Positions 1 through 7,844 of a stretch of 64,000 nucleotides of DNA are shown in pieces; position 1 is the first letter of the stretch, and the number at the start of each line of letters is the position of its first letter. The position numbers were made by a program, and so were the translations under genes. The stretch is from CBDAQV01 sp965199335. Lineage in GTDB: Bacteria > Pseudomonadota > Alphaproteobacteria > CALMVH01. The notes beneath the pieces were generated by a model. That model had not been told where the DNA came from. It saw only the letters and a list, made by a program, of their open reading frames with translations, and made no database searches. The stretch lies in NCBI GenBank assembly GCA_965199335.1, contig CBDAQZ010000002.1:62001-126000 (forward strand). Reading direction: 5' to 3'.

Positions 1-1646
1 GCAGGCATATCCGAATCCATCGGTGTTCCGTCAAGGATTTCCTTGATCGCAGGTGCGGGAGCGGATGCGACCTGAACAGGCTTCGGCTCAGGTTTCGGGG
101 CGAATGCCAGGGCCGGCGCTACCAAGGGAACCGGAATGGGTGTGGGCGTCGACACCGGAGCCGGAGCCGGTGGACGCACGGGTGCGGCAGCGGGAACCTG
201 GGGTTGCGGCGTGATTGACTGCGCGGGCATTGCGGTGGCTGCGACAGGCGCATTCGCTGCCAGTTCGTCGACGGACACGCGTGACGGGATGTTGTAATAG
301 CCAACCTTGCCGTTTGCCGGTGAAAGTGCGGCAGAGGATCCCGCCAGCGGCGCATTGGGATCGGTGATGATGCGCGTTTGTGGCTGCGTCGGAGCATTAT
401 ACACTTGGAATGCTTTTACGGGTGGCGCTGGCGCTACGGGCGCAGGCTGTTGTGGCGGCGCAATTTTTGCCGGTACCATCGCGGGGGCGGGAACCGGGGT
501 CGTCACCGGGGCAGGCATATTGGCTGCCAGGTCCGCGATTTCCTTCCGGTTCAGGTCGTCCGCCGTTTCCTTCTTCTTCGGAGCCGGTTGCACTGCCTTT
601 GGTTGCACTGCCTGCGTAACGCGTGTCGGTTGGACTTGAGCCGCCGCCTGCTGAACCGGTTTTGGCGGGGGAACCGCCGTATCCAGTATCTGTGTCTGGG
701 GCATGGGGGCGGGCATCGGCGGGCTTGGCGGGGCAGCCGCAACGATCGGAGCGGTGGGCGCCGATGCGATCGTCGGTGTCTCGACCGGGCGCGTCACCGC
801 AACAGTCGCGGCGACCTTTGGAACGGGAGCGGGAATAGGTGCCGGGATGGGCGTTGGAGGCGCAGCGGCAACCTGTGGCGCCGAATGCGTGACAACGGTC
901 TGGGCCCGTTTCGGCTCGGGCGGCGGCAATGGCGCCACGTCCAGTTCTTCCGGCATGGGAGCAGGAGGAACGGGAATCCTGGCCGGAACAGGCGCCTGTG
1001 CGACTTGCGGCTGCGGTGTTGGCTCTACCGGAACTTCGCGCGTTTCCCTTGGACCGTTCACGAGCGCGGAAGACGGTGGCTTGGGCTGTACGGCGCACAG
1101 ACGTTGCAGATAATTCAAATCGTCAGCCGTCATATCGGATGTTTCCTTGTGGCCAAGGATCGGCTGGTGGTCGGGGATGCGCGTCTGGGCCAGCTGGGCT
1201 TTGGCGACATGATGAGCATGGCTGCGGCGCGGCGGCGGTGCGCAGGCGACCTGGCTTTGAACTTTCGGAGCCGCCGGTATCGCCGGTACGGTATGCCTGA
1301 CATGGTGGCGCGCATGTTTCGTCACCGGCTTGTAGGGCTGCGTGTGCATATCCAGTGGCGTTATGCTGGCCACGGACGTACTACCGCCGCCGACGATTAC
1401 GGTCTGGAAGTCGCCGTCCTGATTTGCGGACTTTGCACGCTTCGGGCCGGCGGCTGCACGGTGTTTCTGTCTGGCGGGCTGGACATCCTCGGCGGGTGAG
1501 CCCGGCAGGCTGTTCAGGGCATCGAGATCGACCTCGACGGCGGGGTTGCCGCTACCGCCGATATAAGTCTGCGCGAAAGCCGGACTGGCGGCGGCAAGGC
1601 ACGTAAGAGTTGCCGCTACTGATAGGATCCGGGTCTTTGCTCTCAT
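1..1646 (-). CDS. Exported Pro/Ala-rich protein, 3' end outside the window
   Basis: The frame is open from the ATG at 1646 to base 1, giving at least 548 codons without a stop. The N-terminus MRAKTRILSVAATL is a signal peptide with likely cleavage after SPAFA, so the product is exported. The mature part is mostly low-complexity Pro/Ala/Val/Gln runs such as PIPAPIPAPVP, probably an extended linker across the periplasm. Two less biased patches stand out: TADDLNYLQRLCAVQ near residue 175 and VGYYNIPSRVSVDEL near residue 450. It lies 13 bases downstream of suhB on the same strand. Any folded C-terminal domain, for example an OmpA-like or peptidoglycan-binding one, would be off the left edge; that is a guess from the architecture. 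Long ORFs on the opposite strand here are shadows of the biased composition. Confidence 0.75.
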   Translation of the reverse strand, partial: MRAKTRILSVAATLTCLAAASPAFAQTYIGGSGNPAVEVDLDALNSLPGSPAEDVQPARQKHRAAAGPKRAKSANQDGDFQTVIVGGGSTSVASITPLDMHTQPYKPVTKHARHHVRHTVPAIPAAPKVQSQVACAPPPRRSHAHHVAKAQLAQTRIPDHQPILGHKETSDMTADDLNYLQRLCAVQPKPPSSALVNGPRETREVPVEPTPQPQVAQAPVPARIPVPPAPMPEELDVAPLPPPEPKRAQTVVTHSAPQVAAAPPTPIPAPIPAPVPKVAATVAVTRPVETPTIASAPTAPIVAAAPPSPPMPAPMPQTQILDTAVPPPKPVQQAAAQVQPTRVTQAVQPKAVQPAPKKKETADDLNRKEIADLAANMPAPVTTPVPAPAMVPAKIAPPQQPAPVAPAPPVKAFQVYNAPTQPQTRIITDPNAPLAGSSAALSPANGKVGYYNIPSRVSVDELAANAPVAATAMPAQSITPQPQVPAAAPVRPPAPAPVSTPTPIPVPLVAPALAFAPKPEPKPVQVASAPAPAIKEILDGTPMDSDMP

Positions 1647-1659
1647 CTCGGGCCGTGGC

Positions 1660-2490
1660 TCACGCGGTCAGGTCCATTTCAGGTAGGCTTATGTCGCCCA
1701 CGGAAGGTACATGGGGGCGAAGCAGTTCCGCAAGCGGCGTATGCAGAGCGGCGTTCGACGCGAAGATCGATCCTTCATGGACCGGATTGTTGGTTCCGCG
1801 CATGTCGTTGACGAAACCACCGGCCTCGGTCACCAGCAAAACGCCGGCAGCCACATCCCAGGCGTGAATCGCGAGTTCCCAGTAACCTTCCAGCCGGCCG
1901 GCCGCGACATAGGCAAGATCCAGAGCTGCGCTGCTGTAGCGACGCAAGGCGATCGATTCTTCCAGCATGGCGCCGATCAGGTTCAGGTTGTCCTGTGAAG
2001 CGGTCCGGGGCGTAATCCCGACAGCCACGACGGCCTCGGCCATGTTGCTGCGACTCGATACGCGAAGGCGGCGCTGGTTCAACCACGCGCCACCGCCCCG
2101 CTCGGTCAGGAACATTTCGTTCTTGATCGGGTCGTGCACCAGCCCGGCGACGATCTCGCCCTCGGCCTCGAGCGCGATCGAGATGCACCAGTGCGGAATG
2201 CCGTGCAGGAAATTGGTGGTGCCGTCCAGCGGGTCGACGATCCAGCGGCGGTTTTGTTCGCCGACGGTCTCGCCGCCTTCCTCGCCCATGAAACCGTAAC
2301 CGGGACGCGCCTTCTTCAGTTCGTCCTTGATGATCTGCTCGGCATTGCGGTCCGCGGTCGATACGAAATCGGCAGGTCCCTTCCGCGACACCTGCAGCTG
2401 CTCGACCTCACCGAAGTCGTGCACCAGCGAACGCGCCGCCTTTTCCGCAGCCGCCGTCATCACGTTCAGAATCGCTGAGCGAATGGCCAT
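1660..2490 (-). CDS. suhB: Inositol-1-monophosphatase family protein SuhB
   Basis: This 276-residue Mg2+-dependent phosphatase belongs to the inositol monophosphatase family, which hydrolyses myo-inositol 1-phosphate and related sugar phosphates. In some bacteria SuhB also takes part in rRNA transcription complexes. The metal-binding motifs are all visible: GEEGG near residue 69, WIVDPLDGTTNF at 83-94 (Asp86 and Asp89) and WDVAAG at 211-216. The length is typical. The start codon overlaps the efp stop by one base (TGATG), so the two are translationally coupled. The efp-suhB neighbourhood is common in alphaproteobacteria. Family assignment is firm; the physiological substrate is not shown by the sequence. 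Confidence 0.95.
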   Translation of the reverse strand: MAIRSAILNVMTAAAEKAARSLVHDFGEVEQLQVSRKGPADFVSTADRNAEQIIKDELKKARPGYGFMGEEGGETVGEQNRRWIVDPLDGTTNFLHGIPHWCISIALEAEGEIVAGLVHDPIKNEMFLTERGGGAWLNQRRLRVSSRSNMAEAVVAVGITPRTASQDNLNLIGAMLEESIALRRYSSAALDLAYVAAGRLEGYWELAIHAWDVAAGVLLVTEAGGFVNDMRGTNNPVHEGSIFASNAALHTPLAELLRPHVPSVGDISLPEMDLTA

Positions 2491-3056
2491 CAGGACTTGG
2501 CGCGTTCGACGTAGGACGAATCCGCGGTCTTGATGACGATGCGCGTACCCGATTCGATGTGCGGCGGCACCATGACGCGCGCGCCGTTCTCGAGAACGGC
2601 GGGCTTGTACGAGGATGATGCCGTCTGGCCCTTTACAACCGGGTCGGCCTCGACGATCTGCATGATGACGGTGTCGGGCAGGGTAACGGCCAGCGGCTGG
2701 CCCTCGTAGCTTTCGATCGAAACCAGCATGCCGTCCTGCAGGAATTGCGCCGGCTCGCCGATCGTGTCGCGCGATACCAGCAGCTGTTCGTAGGTTTCCT
2801 GGTTCATGAATGTGAACTGGTCGCCGTCGGAGAACAGGAAGGAAAATTCGGCCTCGTCGATGCGCACGCGCTCGACCGATTCCTGGGTGCGGAAGCGTAC
2901 GTTGGTCTTGTTGCCGGCGCGCAGGTCGCGCATTTCGACCTGCACGACCGATGCGCCCTTGCCGGGCTGGTAGATTTCGCTCTTGAGCACGACCCAGAGC
3001 TTACCTTCGTATTCCAGCACATTGCCGGAGCGAACGGTGATTGCAGTAACCTTCAT
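2490..3056 (-). CDS. efp: Elongation factor P
   Basis: EF-P binds between the P and E sites of the ribosome and rescues stalling at polyproline. The 188-residue product has the three-domain EF-P length. The conserved loop reads QPGKGAS, with Lys33 at the position that is lysylated in E. coli (Lys34 there); no modification enzyme (EpmA/EpmB or EarP) is seen in this window. The C-terminal domain ends with GTRIVIKTADSSYVERAKS, as expected. The gene is followed by suhB with a one-base stop/start overlap. The Pro-rich proteins nearby (the exported protein at 1-1646, and TolA) are the kind of client EF-P helps translate, which is inference only. Confidence 0.97.
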   Translation of the reverse strand: MKVTAITVRSGNVLEYEGKLWVVLKSEIYQPGKGASVVQVEMRDLRAGNKTNVRFRTQESVERVRIDEAEFSFLFSDGDQFTFMNQETYEQLLVSRDTIGEPAQFLQDGMLVSIESYEGQPLAVTLPDTVIMQIVEADPVVKGQTASSSYKPAVLENGARVMVPPHIESGTRIVIKTADSSYVERAKS

Positions 3057-3148
3057 GAATACCCTGTCTTTTGGAAACGGGCGGAAGGTAACAGCTAGGC
3101 CAATGGGTTACAATGGGTGGCGCCAGATATGACGGCCCCGATACGAGG

Positions 3149-4027
3149 CTAGGCCTTGCCCTGATAGATTCGCAGCGATTTATCCAGTATCTGCAGCGCG
3201 GGATCGTAGGGGCGGTACAGGCTGTTGGGCGGCAGCACGTAGCCGTGGCCGCCGCCGTCGCGGATACCGCGGATATCCTCGAAAACCTCGTCATCGCTTT
3301 CCATATTGGTACCCGCGAAGACCACGATTCTGCGACCGTTCGAGCATGACTGGCGCACCTGACGGATGCGGTCGCTGAGCGGCGCCGTCACCAGGCTGCG
3401 TACCGGCTCGGCCTTGCTGGCCTCCGCCTGCTTGCCGGGCACCCTGACGCAGACCAGATGCGCGCCCATCAGCGAGGCGGTATGGGCTGCTTTAGAAACG
3501 GCATCCAGACCGGATTCCGCGATATCGGCGCTGCTGCCGGCGGACGCCCACATCATGACGGCGAGGCCGTACGATTTGGCTTCCTCGACCAGCGCGACGG
3601 TATGGGGATGATCGCCATGATCGGGCGTTATCGCACAGCTTATTCCTACGCAGCCAAGCCGCAGCGCATCGCGCAACGATCCGACCGGGGTATCATCCTC
3701 GCCGCTGAAAGGGTCGCCGGCATGCATCTGCAGGATCAACGGTATCGAGCCGGCAAAAGCGTCCGCTGCCGTTTCCAGCATGCCCAGCGGCGCGGCAAGG
3801 GCGCTCAGGCCGGCATCGATCGCCAGCTGGAAATGATAATCGGGATCGGCGCCCGAGAATTTGGGCACCATCGTCTTGCTGAAGGCATGGTCGATGGGGA
3901 GGATCAGCGCGCGGCCCGTTCCTGCCAGCTTGCCCTCCATCAGGATGCGCGCCAGCGCCGTCTTGGTGCCGGGGTTGTCGCCCTCGTATTGCGATAGAAG
4001 TTTCTTGACGCGCTGGGTTACGCGCAT
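3149..4027 (-). CDS. DhnA-type class I fructose-bisphosphate aldolase homologue, lysine-deficient
   Basis: The 292-residue product aligns along its length with archaeal/FbaB-type class I aldolases: ILPIDHAFSK matches the N-terminal substrate strand, SLRDALRLGCVGISCAI the central barrel and FAGTNMESDDEV the phosphate-binding region. In that family the Schiff-base lysine sits in a K-x-K pair after the GAD motif (recalled as Lys177 in the Thermoproteus tenax enzyme). Here the matching stretch is GAHLVCVRVPGK, with Cys and Arg at the two lysine positions. It may therefore be non-catalytic, use another lysine, or do a related job. It lies between gap and efp, a glycolytic setting seen in alphaproteobacteria. 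The family is likely; aldolase activity is doubtful. Confidence 0.75.
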   Translation of the reverse strand: MRVTQRVKKLLSQYEGDNPGTKTALARILMEGKLAGTGRALILPIDHAFSKTMVPKFSGADPDYHFQLAIDAGLSALAAPLGMLETAADAFAGSIPLILQMHAGDPFSGEDDTPVGSLRDALRLGCVGISCAITPDHGDHPHTVALVEEAKSYGLAVMMWASAGSSADIAESGLDAVSKAAHTASLMGAHLVCVRVPGKQAEASKAEPVRSLVTAPLSDRIRQVRQSCSNGRRIVVFAGTNMESDDEVFEDIRGIRDGGGHGYVLPPNSLYRPYDPALQILDKSLRIYQGKA

Positions 4028-4089
4028 ACGGGACGCTCCGGTCCGAGGTGAAGATCAATGGCAGTAACCCGGCGGGACTTTTTATTTCA

Positions 4090-4551
4090 TTAAGAAATCT
4101 GGTTTGCATTTAGCCAGAGCGAAAGATCTTTCAGTCGCTCGCCTGCAGTGCCGGGATCGAAGCAGTCGGCGGGGCGGGGTTGCAGCGTTGCGCCGTGCTC
4201 CGCGATCAACCGGCTCAGGGCAGGGCAGGCGGCCTCGGCATCCAGACAAAATTCGGTAAGCCCGACGCGCAGCCCGGCCAGAACATGCCCGCGCCACGGG
4301 CCGCAATCGTAGAGCATGGCACCGACCGCGTCATCCGCGCCGGCCCGAACCTGGGTCGTAACAGCCTTGAACATACCGGGGCCGATATAGGCCGAGGCGG
4401 CAGGAGCCGTTATAAGGTCGATCCGTTGCCCCATCGAACGCGCCGCGGCCAACGCCGCCAGCGCGTCGCCAAGCCCGTGAATGACGATGGGCCGGATTAC
4501 AGCTTGCCCATGGCGACGGCGGTGTCGGCCATGCGGTTCGAGAAACCCCAT
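4090..4551 (-). CDS. Uncharacterised protein downstream of gap
   Basis: This is an unrecognised ORF of up to 153 codons. Protein-like sequence begins at VIRPIVIHGLGDALAALAAA, just after the gap stop codon. The nearest in-frame ATG (4551) lies inside the 3' end of gap and gives an arginine/histidine-rich leader that looks like a frame shadow. The true start could be ATG 4551 with a 55-base overlap, a non-standard codon near 4497, or the ATG around residue 41. The body has an alternating hydrophobic pattern and two Cys-containing segments (LYDCGPWRG and FCLDAEAACPAL), ending in WLNANQIS. No transmembrane segment is obvious. It sits between gap and the aldolase homologue on the same strand and is probably cotranscribed with them. 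Confidence 0.55.
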   Translation of the reverse strand: MGFLEPHGRHRRRHGQAVIRPIVIHGLGDALAALAAARSMGQRIDLITAPAASAYIGPGMFKAVTTQVRAGADDAVGAMLYDCGPWRGHVLAGLRVGLTEFCLDAEAACPALSRLIAEHGATLQPRPADCFDPGTAGERLKDLSLWLNANQIS

Positions 4552-5501
4552 TCGTTATCGTACCATGCCATGACGCGCACGAACGTCCCGTCGATCACCT
4601 TGGTCTCATTCAGGGCGAAGATCGAGGAATGCGGGTTGTGGTTGAAATCGCCCGATACCAGCGGCTCGCTGTAGACTTCCAGGACACCCTTCAGCTCACC
4701 CTGTGCGGCCTTGGTCAGGGCTTCGTTGATTTCCTCCTTGGTTGTCGCGCGGCTGGCTACAAACTTGAAATCGATCACCGAAACGTTCGGGGTCGGCACG
4801 CGCATGGCCATGCCGTCCAGCTTGCCGTTGAGTTCCGGCAGGACCTTGCCCACGGCCTTCGCCGCGCCCGTCGACGTAGGGATCAGGTTCAGCGCGGCGG
4901 CACGGGCGCGATACGGGTCGGCATGCATCGTATCCACCAGGCGCTGGTCGCCGGTATAGGAGTGGATCGTCGTCATGTAGCCGTGCTCGATACCGACCGT
5001 CTTCTGCAGGATGTAGGCGACGGGCGCCAGGCAATTGGTGGTGCAGGAAGCGTTGGAGACGACCGTATGCTCGGCCTTCAGCTTGCCGTGGTTGACGCCG
5101 TACACGACCGTCAGGTCCTCGTCGGTGCCGGGCGCCGAAATCAGCACCTTCTTGGCGCCGGCAGTCAGGTTCTTGGCGGCATCGTCGCGCTTGGTGAAGC
5201 GGCCCGAGCATTCCATGGCGACGTCGATTCCCATCGCGCCCCAGGGCAGCTTCGCCGGGTCGCCTTCGCTAACCACCGCGATGCGCTTGCCGTCGACGAT
5301 CAGCGTATTGCCGTCGACTTCCACGGTGCCGGGATAGCGGCCGTGGACCGAATCATACTTCAACAGGTGTGCGTTGGTCGCCAGATCGGCGAGGTCGTTG
5401 ATCGCCACGATCTCGATATCGTCGCGCTTCGCCTCGGCGATTGCCCTGAACACCATGCGTCCGATCCGGCCAAACCCGTTGATCGCAACCTTTACTGCCA
5501 T
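4497..5501 (-). CDS. gap: Type I glyceraldehyde-3-phosphate dehydrogenase
   Basis: This 334-residue enzyme oxidises glyceraldehyde 3-phosphate to 1,3-bisphosphoglycerate with NAD+ in the cytoplasm. The Rossmann motif GFGRIGR is at residues 9-15 and the catalytic cysteine lies in SNASCTTNCLAP (Cys153). The C-terminal AWYDNEWGFSNRM is the usual signature. The acidic residue after the second strand (IND, Asp36) suggests NAD rather than NADP. In many relatives pgk follows directly, but here pgk is about 35 kb away (39.7-40.9 kb) and an unknown ORF follows instead. Confidence 0.98.
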   Translation of the reverse strand: MAVKVAINGFGRIGRMVFRAIAEAKRDDIEIVAINDLADLATNAHLLKYDSVHGRYPGTVEVDGNTLIVDGKRIAVVSEGDPAKLPWGAMGIDVAMECSGRFTKRDDAAKNLTAGAKKVLISAPGTDEDLTVVYGVNHGKLKAEHTVVSNASCTTNCLAPVAYILQKTVGIEHGYMTTIHSYTGDQRLVDTMHADPYRARAAALNLIPTSTGAAKAVGKVLPELNGKLDGMAMRVPTPNVSVIDFKFVASRATTKEEINEALTKAAQGELKGVLEVYSEPLVSGDFNHNPHSSIFALNETKVIDGTFVRVMAWYDNEWGFSNRMADTAVAMGKL

Positions 5502-5632
5502 AATACCGGTACCTTCAAAACTTGGGTGATATTTACGGCGCGTTAATGCGCTTATCAGGGGAGATGGTCAAGATGCGCCGAGAAGCAAGGAGGCGTTGAC
5601 AGGCAGGCGGGTCAGAAAGTACGGTTCGAAAC

Positions 5633-5824
5633 ATGACAACACAGCTTCGCACCGCGCTTGAAAAGCTGGATCTTTCGATCGACCGGCTGGAGGAGGTCGC
5701 CGCCTCAGCCGCGAAACGGCGGGCAAAAGGCGGCCTGCAGACCGGCGCGCGCAACCGCACCGAGGTGCTGAGCAAGCTGGACGCCGTCATCGAGCGTGTC
5801 GAATCCTTCCTGGCGGCGCACTGA
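5633..5824 (+). CDS. Small coiled-coil protein upstream of zapA (DUF4164-like)
   Basis: This 63-residue acidic/basic amphipathic protein reads as one long helix. LEKLDLSIDRLEEVA and LSKLDAVIERVESFL show a heptad pattern of Leu/Val/Ile, separated by a basic stretch (AAKRRAKGG). It lies two bases upstream of zapA, the position where alphaproteobacteria often carry a small coiled-coil protein of the DUF4164 type. A role in cell division next to ZapA is inferred from position only. No clear Shine-Dalgarno sequence precedes the ATG. A TTGACA hexamer lies at 5596-5601, about 32 bases upstream, without a convincing -10 partner. Confidence 0.75.
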   Translation: MTTQLRTALEKLDLSIDRLEEVAASAAKRRAKGGLQTGARNRTEVLSKLDAVIERVESFLAAH

Positions 5825-5826
5825 CC

Positions 5827-6147
5827 ATGGCAAGCGTGGAACTGAACATCAATGGCCGTTTCTATACCGTTGCCTGCGATGCGGGCGAGGAGGAGCGGGT
5901 AATGTTGCTGAGCCGCATGGTGGACGAGAAGGCCCGACTACTGGGGTCGGCCGCCAGCGACGCCCAGAGATTTCTCATGGTTTCCCTGATGCTGGCCGAC
6001 GAACTCGAGGAAACGCGTGCGATACCGGCAAAGCGTGGATCGGCCAAGGCCGCAGAGCCGGAGGAGGACCGCGATCTGCTGGTCGCCGCCGTCGATCATC
6101 TGGCCGAGCGAATCGACCATATTGCTGCGGCTCTGGCGCAGGCGTAG
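5827..6147 (+). CDS. zapA: Cell division protein ZapA
   Basis: ZapA binds FtsZ and bundles its protofilaments at the division site. The 106-residue product starts with the usual ZapA strand pattern (VELNINGRFYTVACDAGEEERV), followed by a long helix (RMVDEKARLL, then a helix through MLADELEE) for dimerisation. The C-terminus AVDHLAERIDHIAAALAQA is a second coiled coil. The gene is followed by 6S RNA and then 5-formyl-THF cyclo-ligase, an order conserved through proteobacteria that supports both calls. Confidence 0.93.
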   Translation: MASVELNINGRFYTVACDAGEEERVMLLSRMVDEKARLLGSAASDAQRFLMVSLMLADELEETRAIPAKRGSAKAAEPEEDRDLLVAAVDHLAERIDHIAAALAQA

Positions 6148-6202
6148 CTCCAATAATTATTTCGTAATCTTGTTTATCCGCGGATAATGGCTTAAGTTAA
6201 TG

Positions 6203-6368
6203 CTTGAAGAGATACTGCACGGCTCGTCAGGCTCACTTATCCCAGGGGCTATGACTATTTCGCAAGGGTGCTGTCCCTGTCCGGATCGTGGTCCGGGTAC
6301 ATGGCGCCCACCTGGTATCCAGGCCACTGCGGATAGTATCGCCAACGGCCGTCGCGGTTCTCTTCACC
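6203..6368 (+). ncRNA. ssrS: 6S RNA
   Basis: Position and fold support 6S RNA, which binds the housekeeping RNA polymerase holoenzyme and mimics an open promoter. It lies between zapA and 5-formyl-THF cyclo-ligase, the classical ssrS site. A long closing stem pairs TGAAGAGA (6205-6212) with TCTCTTCA (6359-6366), then ACTGC with GCGGT, then ACGGC with GCCGT, interrupted only by single-base bulges. The apical arm pairs GGGTGC with GCGCCC and TGTCCGGA with TCCGGGTA around a six-base loop. The stretches between these stems would form the open central bubble. The ends are set from the closing stem and are accurate to a few bases. The start of fthC follows at once. Confidence 0.85.
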
Positions 6369-6372
6369 TCAC

Positions 6373-6954
6373 GTGACAATTTCAAAAGCCACCATGCGCC
6401 GCGATGCACGGCGCCTGCGCAAGGCGCTGAGCGCCGAGGCATCGCAGCAGACCGCCATTGCCATGACGGACCATTTCATGCAGGGCCCGCTCAGCGACTG
6501 GAGCGAGCCCCGCCTGCCGGTGATCGCCGGCTATTGGCCGTTCGGGACCGAGATGGACACGAAATACCTGCTCACCATGCTGGCGGAAAAAGGATATCAG
6601 ATCGCGCTGCCCTTCACGGATGTCGTGCGTCCTTCGCTGTTCTTCCGTAAATGGGAGCCCGGGGTCGCGTTCGTTGCCGACGCGATGGGAATAAAGTCCC
6701 CGCCTGCCACTGCGCCCATGCTGGCCCCTGATATCATCATCGCGGCGGCTCTGGCCTTCGACAGGACCGGGCACAGGCTGGGCTACGGCACGGGCTATTA
6801 CGACGCGACCCTGCAAAGCCTGCGGGCTGTGCGCAAAGTTATAGCCGTCACGGTCGCCTTCGCCGCCCAGGAAGTCGAGACCATAGACCCTGAGCCGCAG
6901 GATCAGCCGGTCGACTGGATCGTTACCGAACGCTATGCCCTCAAAATCACATGA
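6373..6954 (+). CDS. fthC: 5-formyltetrahydrofolate cyclo-ligase
   Basis: This enzyme converts 5-formyl-THF to 5,10-methenyl-THF using ATP. The 193-residue product has the family's C-terminal signature (LAFDRTGHRLGYGTGYYDATL) and the N-terminal basic helix MRRDARRLRKALS. The start is either GTG 6373 or ATG 6394. The latter begins at the conserved helix, while GTG 6373 lies only four bases after the 6S RNA closing stem. The stop overlaps the next gene's ATG (ATGA). In E. coli the homologue (ygfA) is cotranscribed with 6S RNA, and the same layout here suggests a shared transcript. Confidence 0.93.
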   Translation: MTISKATMRRDARRLRKALSAEASQQTAIAMTDHFMQGPLSDWSEPRLPVIAGYWPFGTEMDTKYLLTMLAEKGYQIALPFTDVVRPSLFFRKWEPGVAFVADAMGIKSPPATAPMLAPDIIIAAALAFDRTGHRLGYGTGYYDATLQSLRAVRKVIAVTVAFAAQEVETIDPEPQDQPVDWIVTERYALKIT

Positions 6955-7763
6955 AGCTGCTTTTCCTCGGCGACGTGGTCGGGCGTGCGGGGCGCGAGGC
7001 CGTATTGCGGCATTTGCCGACTCTGCGTGAGGCGCTGGATCCCGACTGCATTATCGTCAACGCCGAAAACGCCGCGCATGGCTTCGGCCTAACGCCCATT
7101 ATTGCCGAGGAACTGCTGTCGGCAGGGATCGATTGCCTGACGACGGGAAACCATGTCTGGGACAAGAAGGAAATCGTCCCGCTTCTGGAGAGCGATCCGC
7201 GTGTGCTGCGGCCCCTCAACTATCCGGCTGCATCGCCGGGCCGTGGCGCGTCCCTGATTGCCTGCCGCGACGGTCGACGAGTGTTGGTGATGAACGTCAT
7301 GGGGCGCCTGTTCATGGACGCCCTGGACGACCCGTTCGCTGCGCTGGAAAAGCAGTTCGATTCTTGCCGCCTGGGTATAGATGCGGACGCCATCGTGCTG
7401 GATTTCCATGCCGAGGCGACCTCGGAGAAAATGGCCATGGGCCATTTCTGCGATGGGCGTGCCTCGCTGGTGGTCGGAACGCACACCCATATACCGACGG
7501 CGGATACGCAGATACTGCCAGGCGGCACCGCGTACCAGTCCGATGCGGGCATGTGCGGCGACTACGACAGTGTGATCGGCATGAAGAAGAAATCGTCCAT
7601 CGACAGGATGGTGACCAAGATGCATGGCGAACGCTTCGCCCCTGCGGAGGGCGAGGGCACAGTATGCGGAGTCTTCGTCGAAACGGCCGATACCGGTTTG
7701 GCTGCTCGCGTTTTGCCGGTTCGGATCGGCCCCAGGCTTATTCAACAATTTGCATTTTCTTGA
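6951..7763 (+). CDS. ymdB: YmdB-family metallophosphoesterase
   Basis: This 270-residue calcineurin-like phosphoesterase belongs to the TIGR00282/YmdB family. Known members hydrolyse 2',3'-cyclic nucleotides. The metal-binding motifs are in order: LFLGDVVGRAGRE at the N-terminus, IVNAENAA, TGNHVWDKKE, DFHAEATSEK and GTHTHIPTAD, followed by AGMCGDYDSVIGM. It overlaps fthC by four bases, so the two are coupled. The substrate in this organism cannot be told from the sequence. Confidence 0.93.
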   Translation: MKLLFLGDVVGRAGREAVLRHLPTLREALDPDCIIVNAENAAHGFGLTPIIAEELLSAGIDCLTTGNHVWDKKEIVPLLESDPRVLRPLNYPAASPGRGASLIACRDGRRVLVMNVMGRLFMDALDDPFAALEKQFDSCRLGIDADAIVLDFHAEATSEKMAMGHFCDGRASLVVGTHTHIPTADTQILPGGTAYQSDAGMCGDYDSVIGMKKKSSIDRMVTKMHGERFAPAEGEGTVCGVFVETADTGLAARVLPVRIGPRLIQQFAFS

Positions 7764-7844
7764 CATCCTGAGGCCGGACATTCATAGTATTTAATGCTTT
7801 AGCAATATATTTTATCACTACGATTTCATGATTTGAGCTGGCCC

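Noticed and set aside
378..1499. 373-codon plus-strand ORF, plus several overlapping ones
   Set aside because: It is antisense to the Pro/Ala-rich exported protein; the Arg/Gly-rich translation is the mirror of Pro/Ala codons and has no recognisable domain.
5596..5632. TTGACA upstream of the small coiled-coil gene as a full promoter
   Set aside because: No acceptable -10 hexamer lies 16-18 bases downstream, so only the -35-like element is mentioned in the gene entry.
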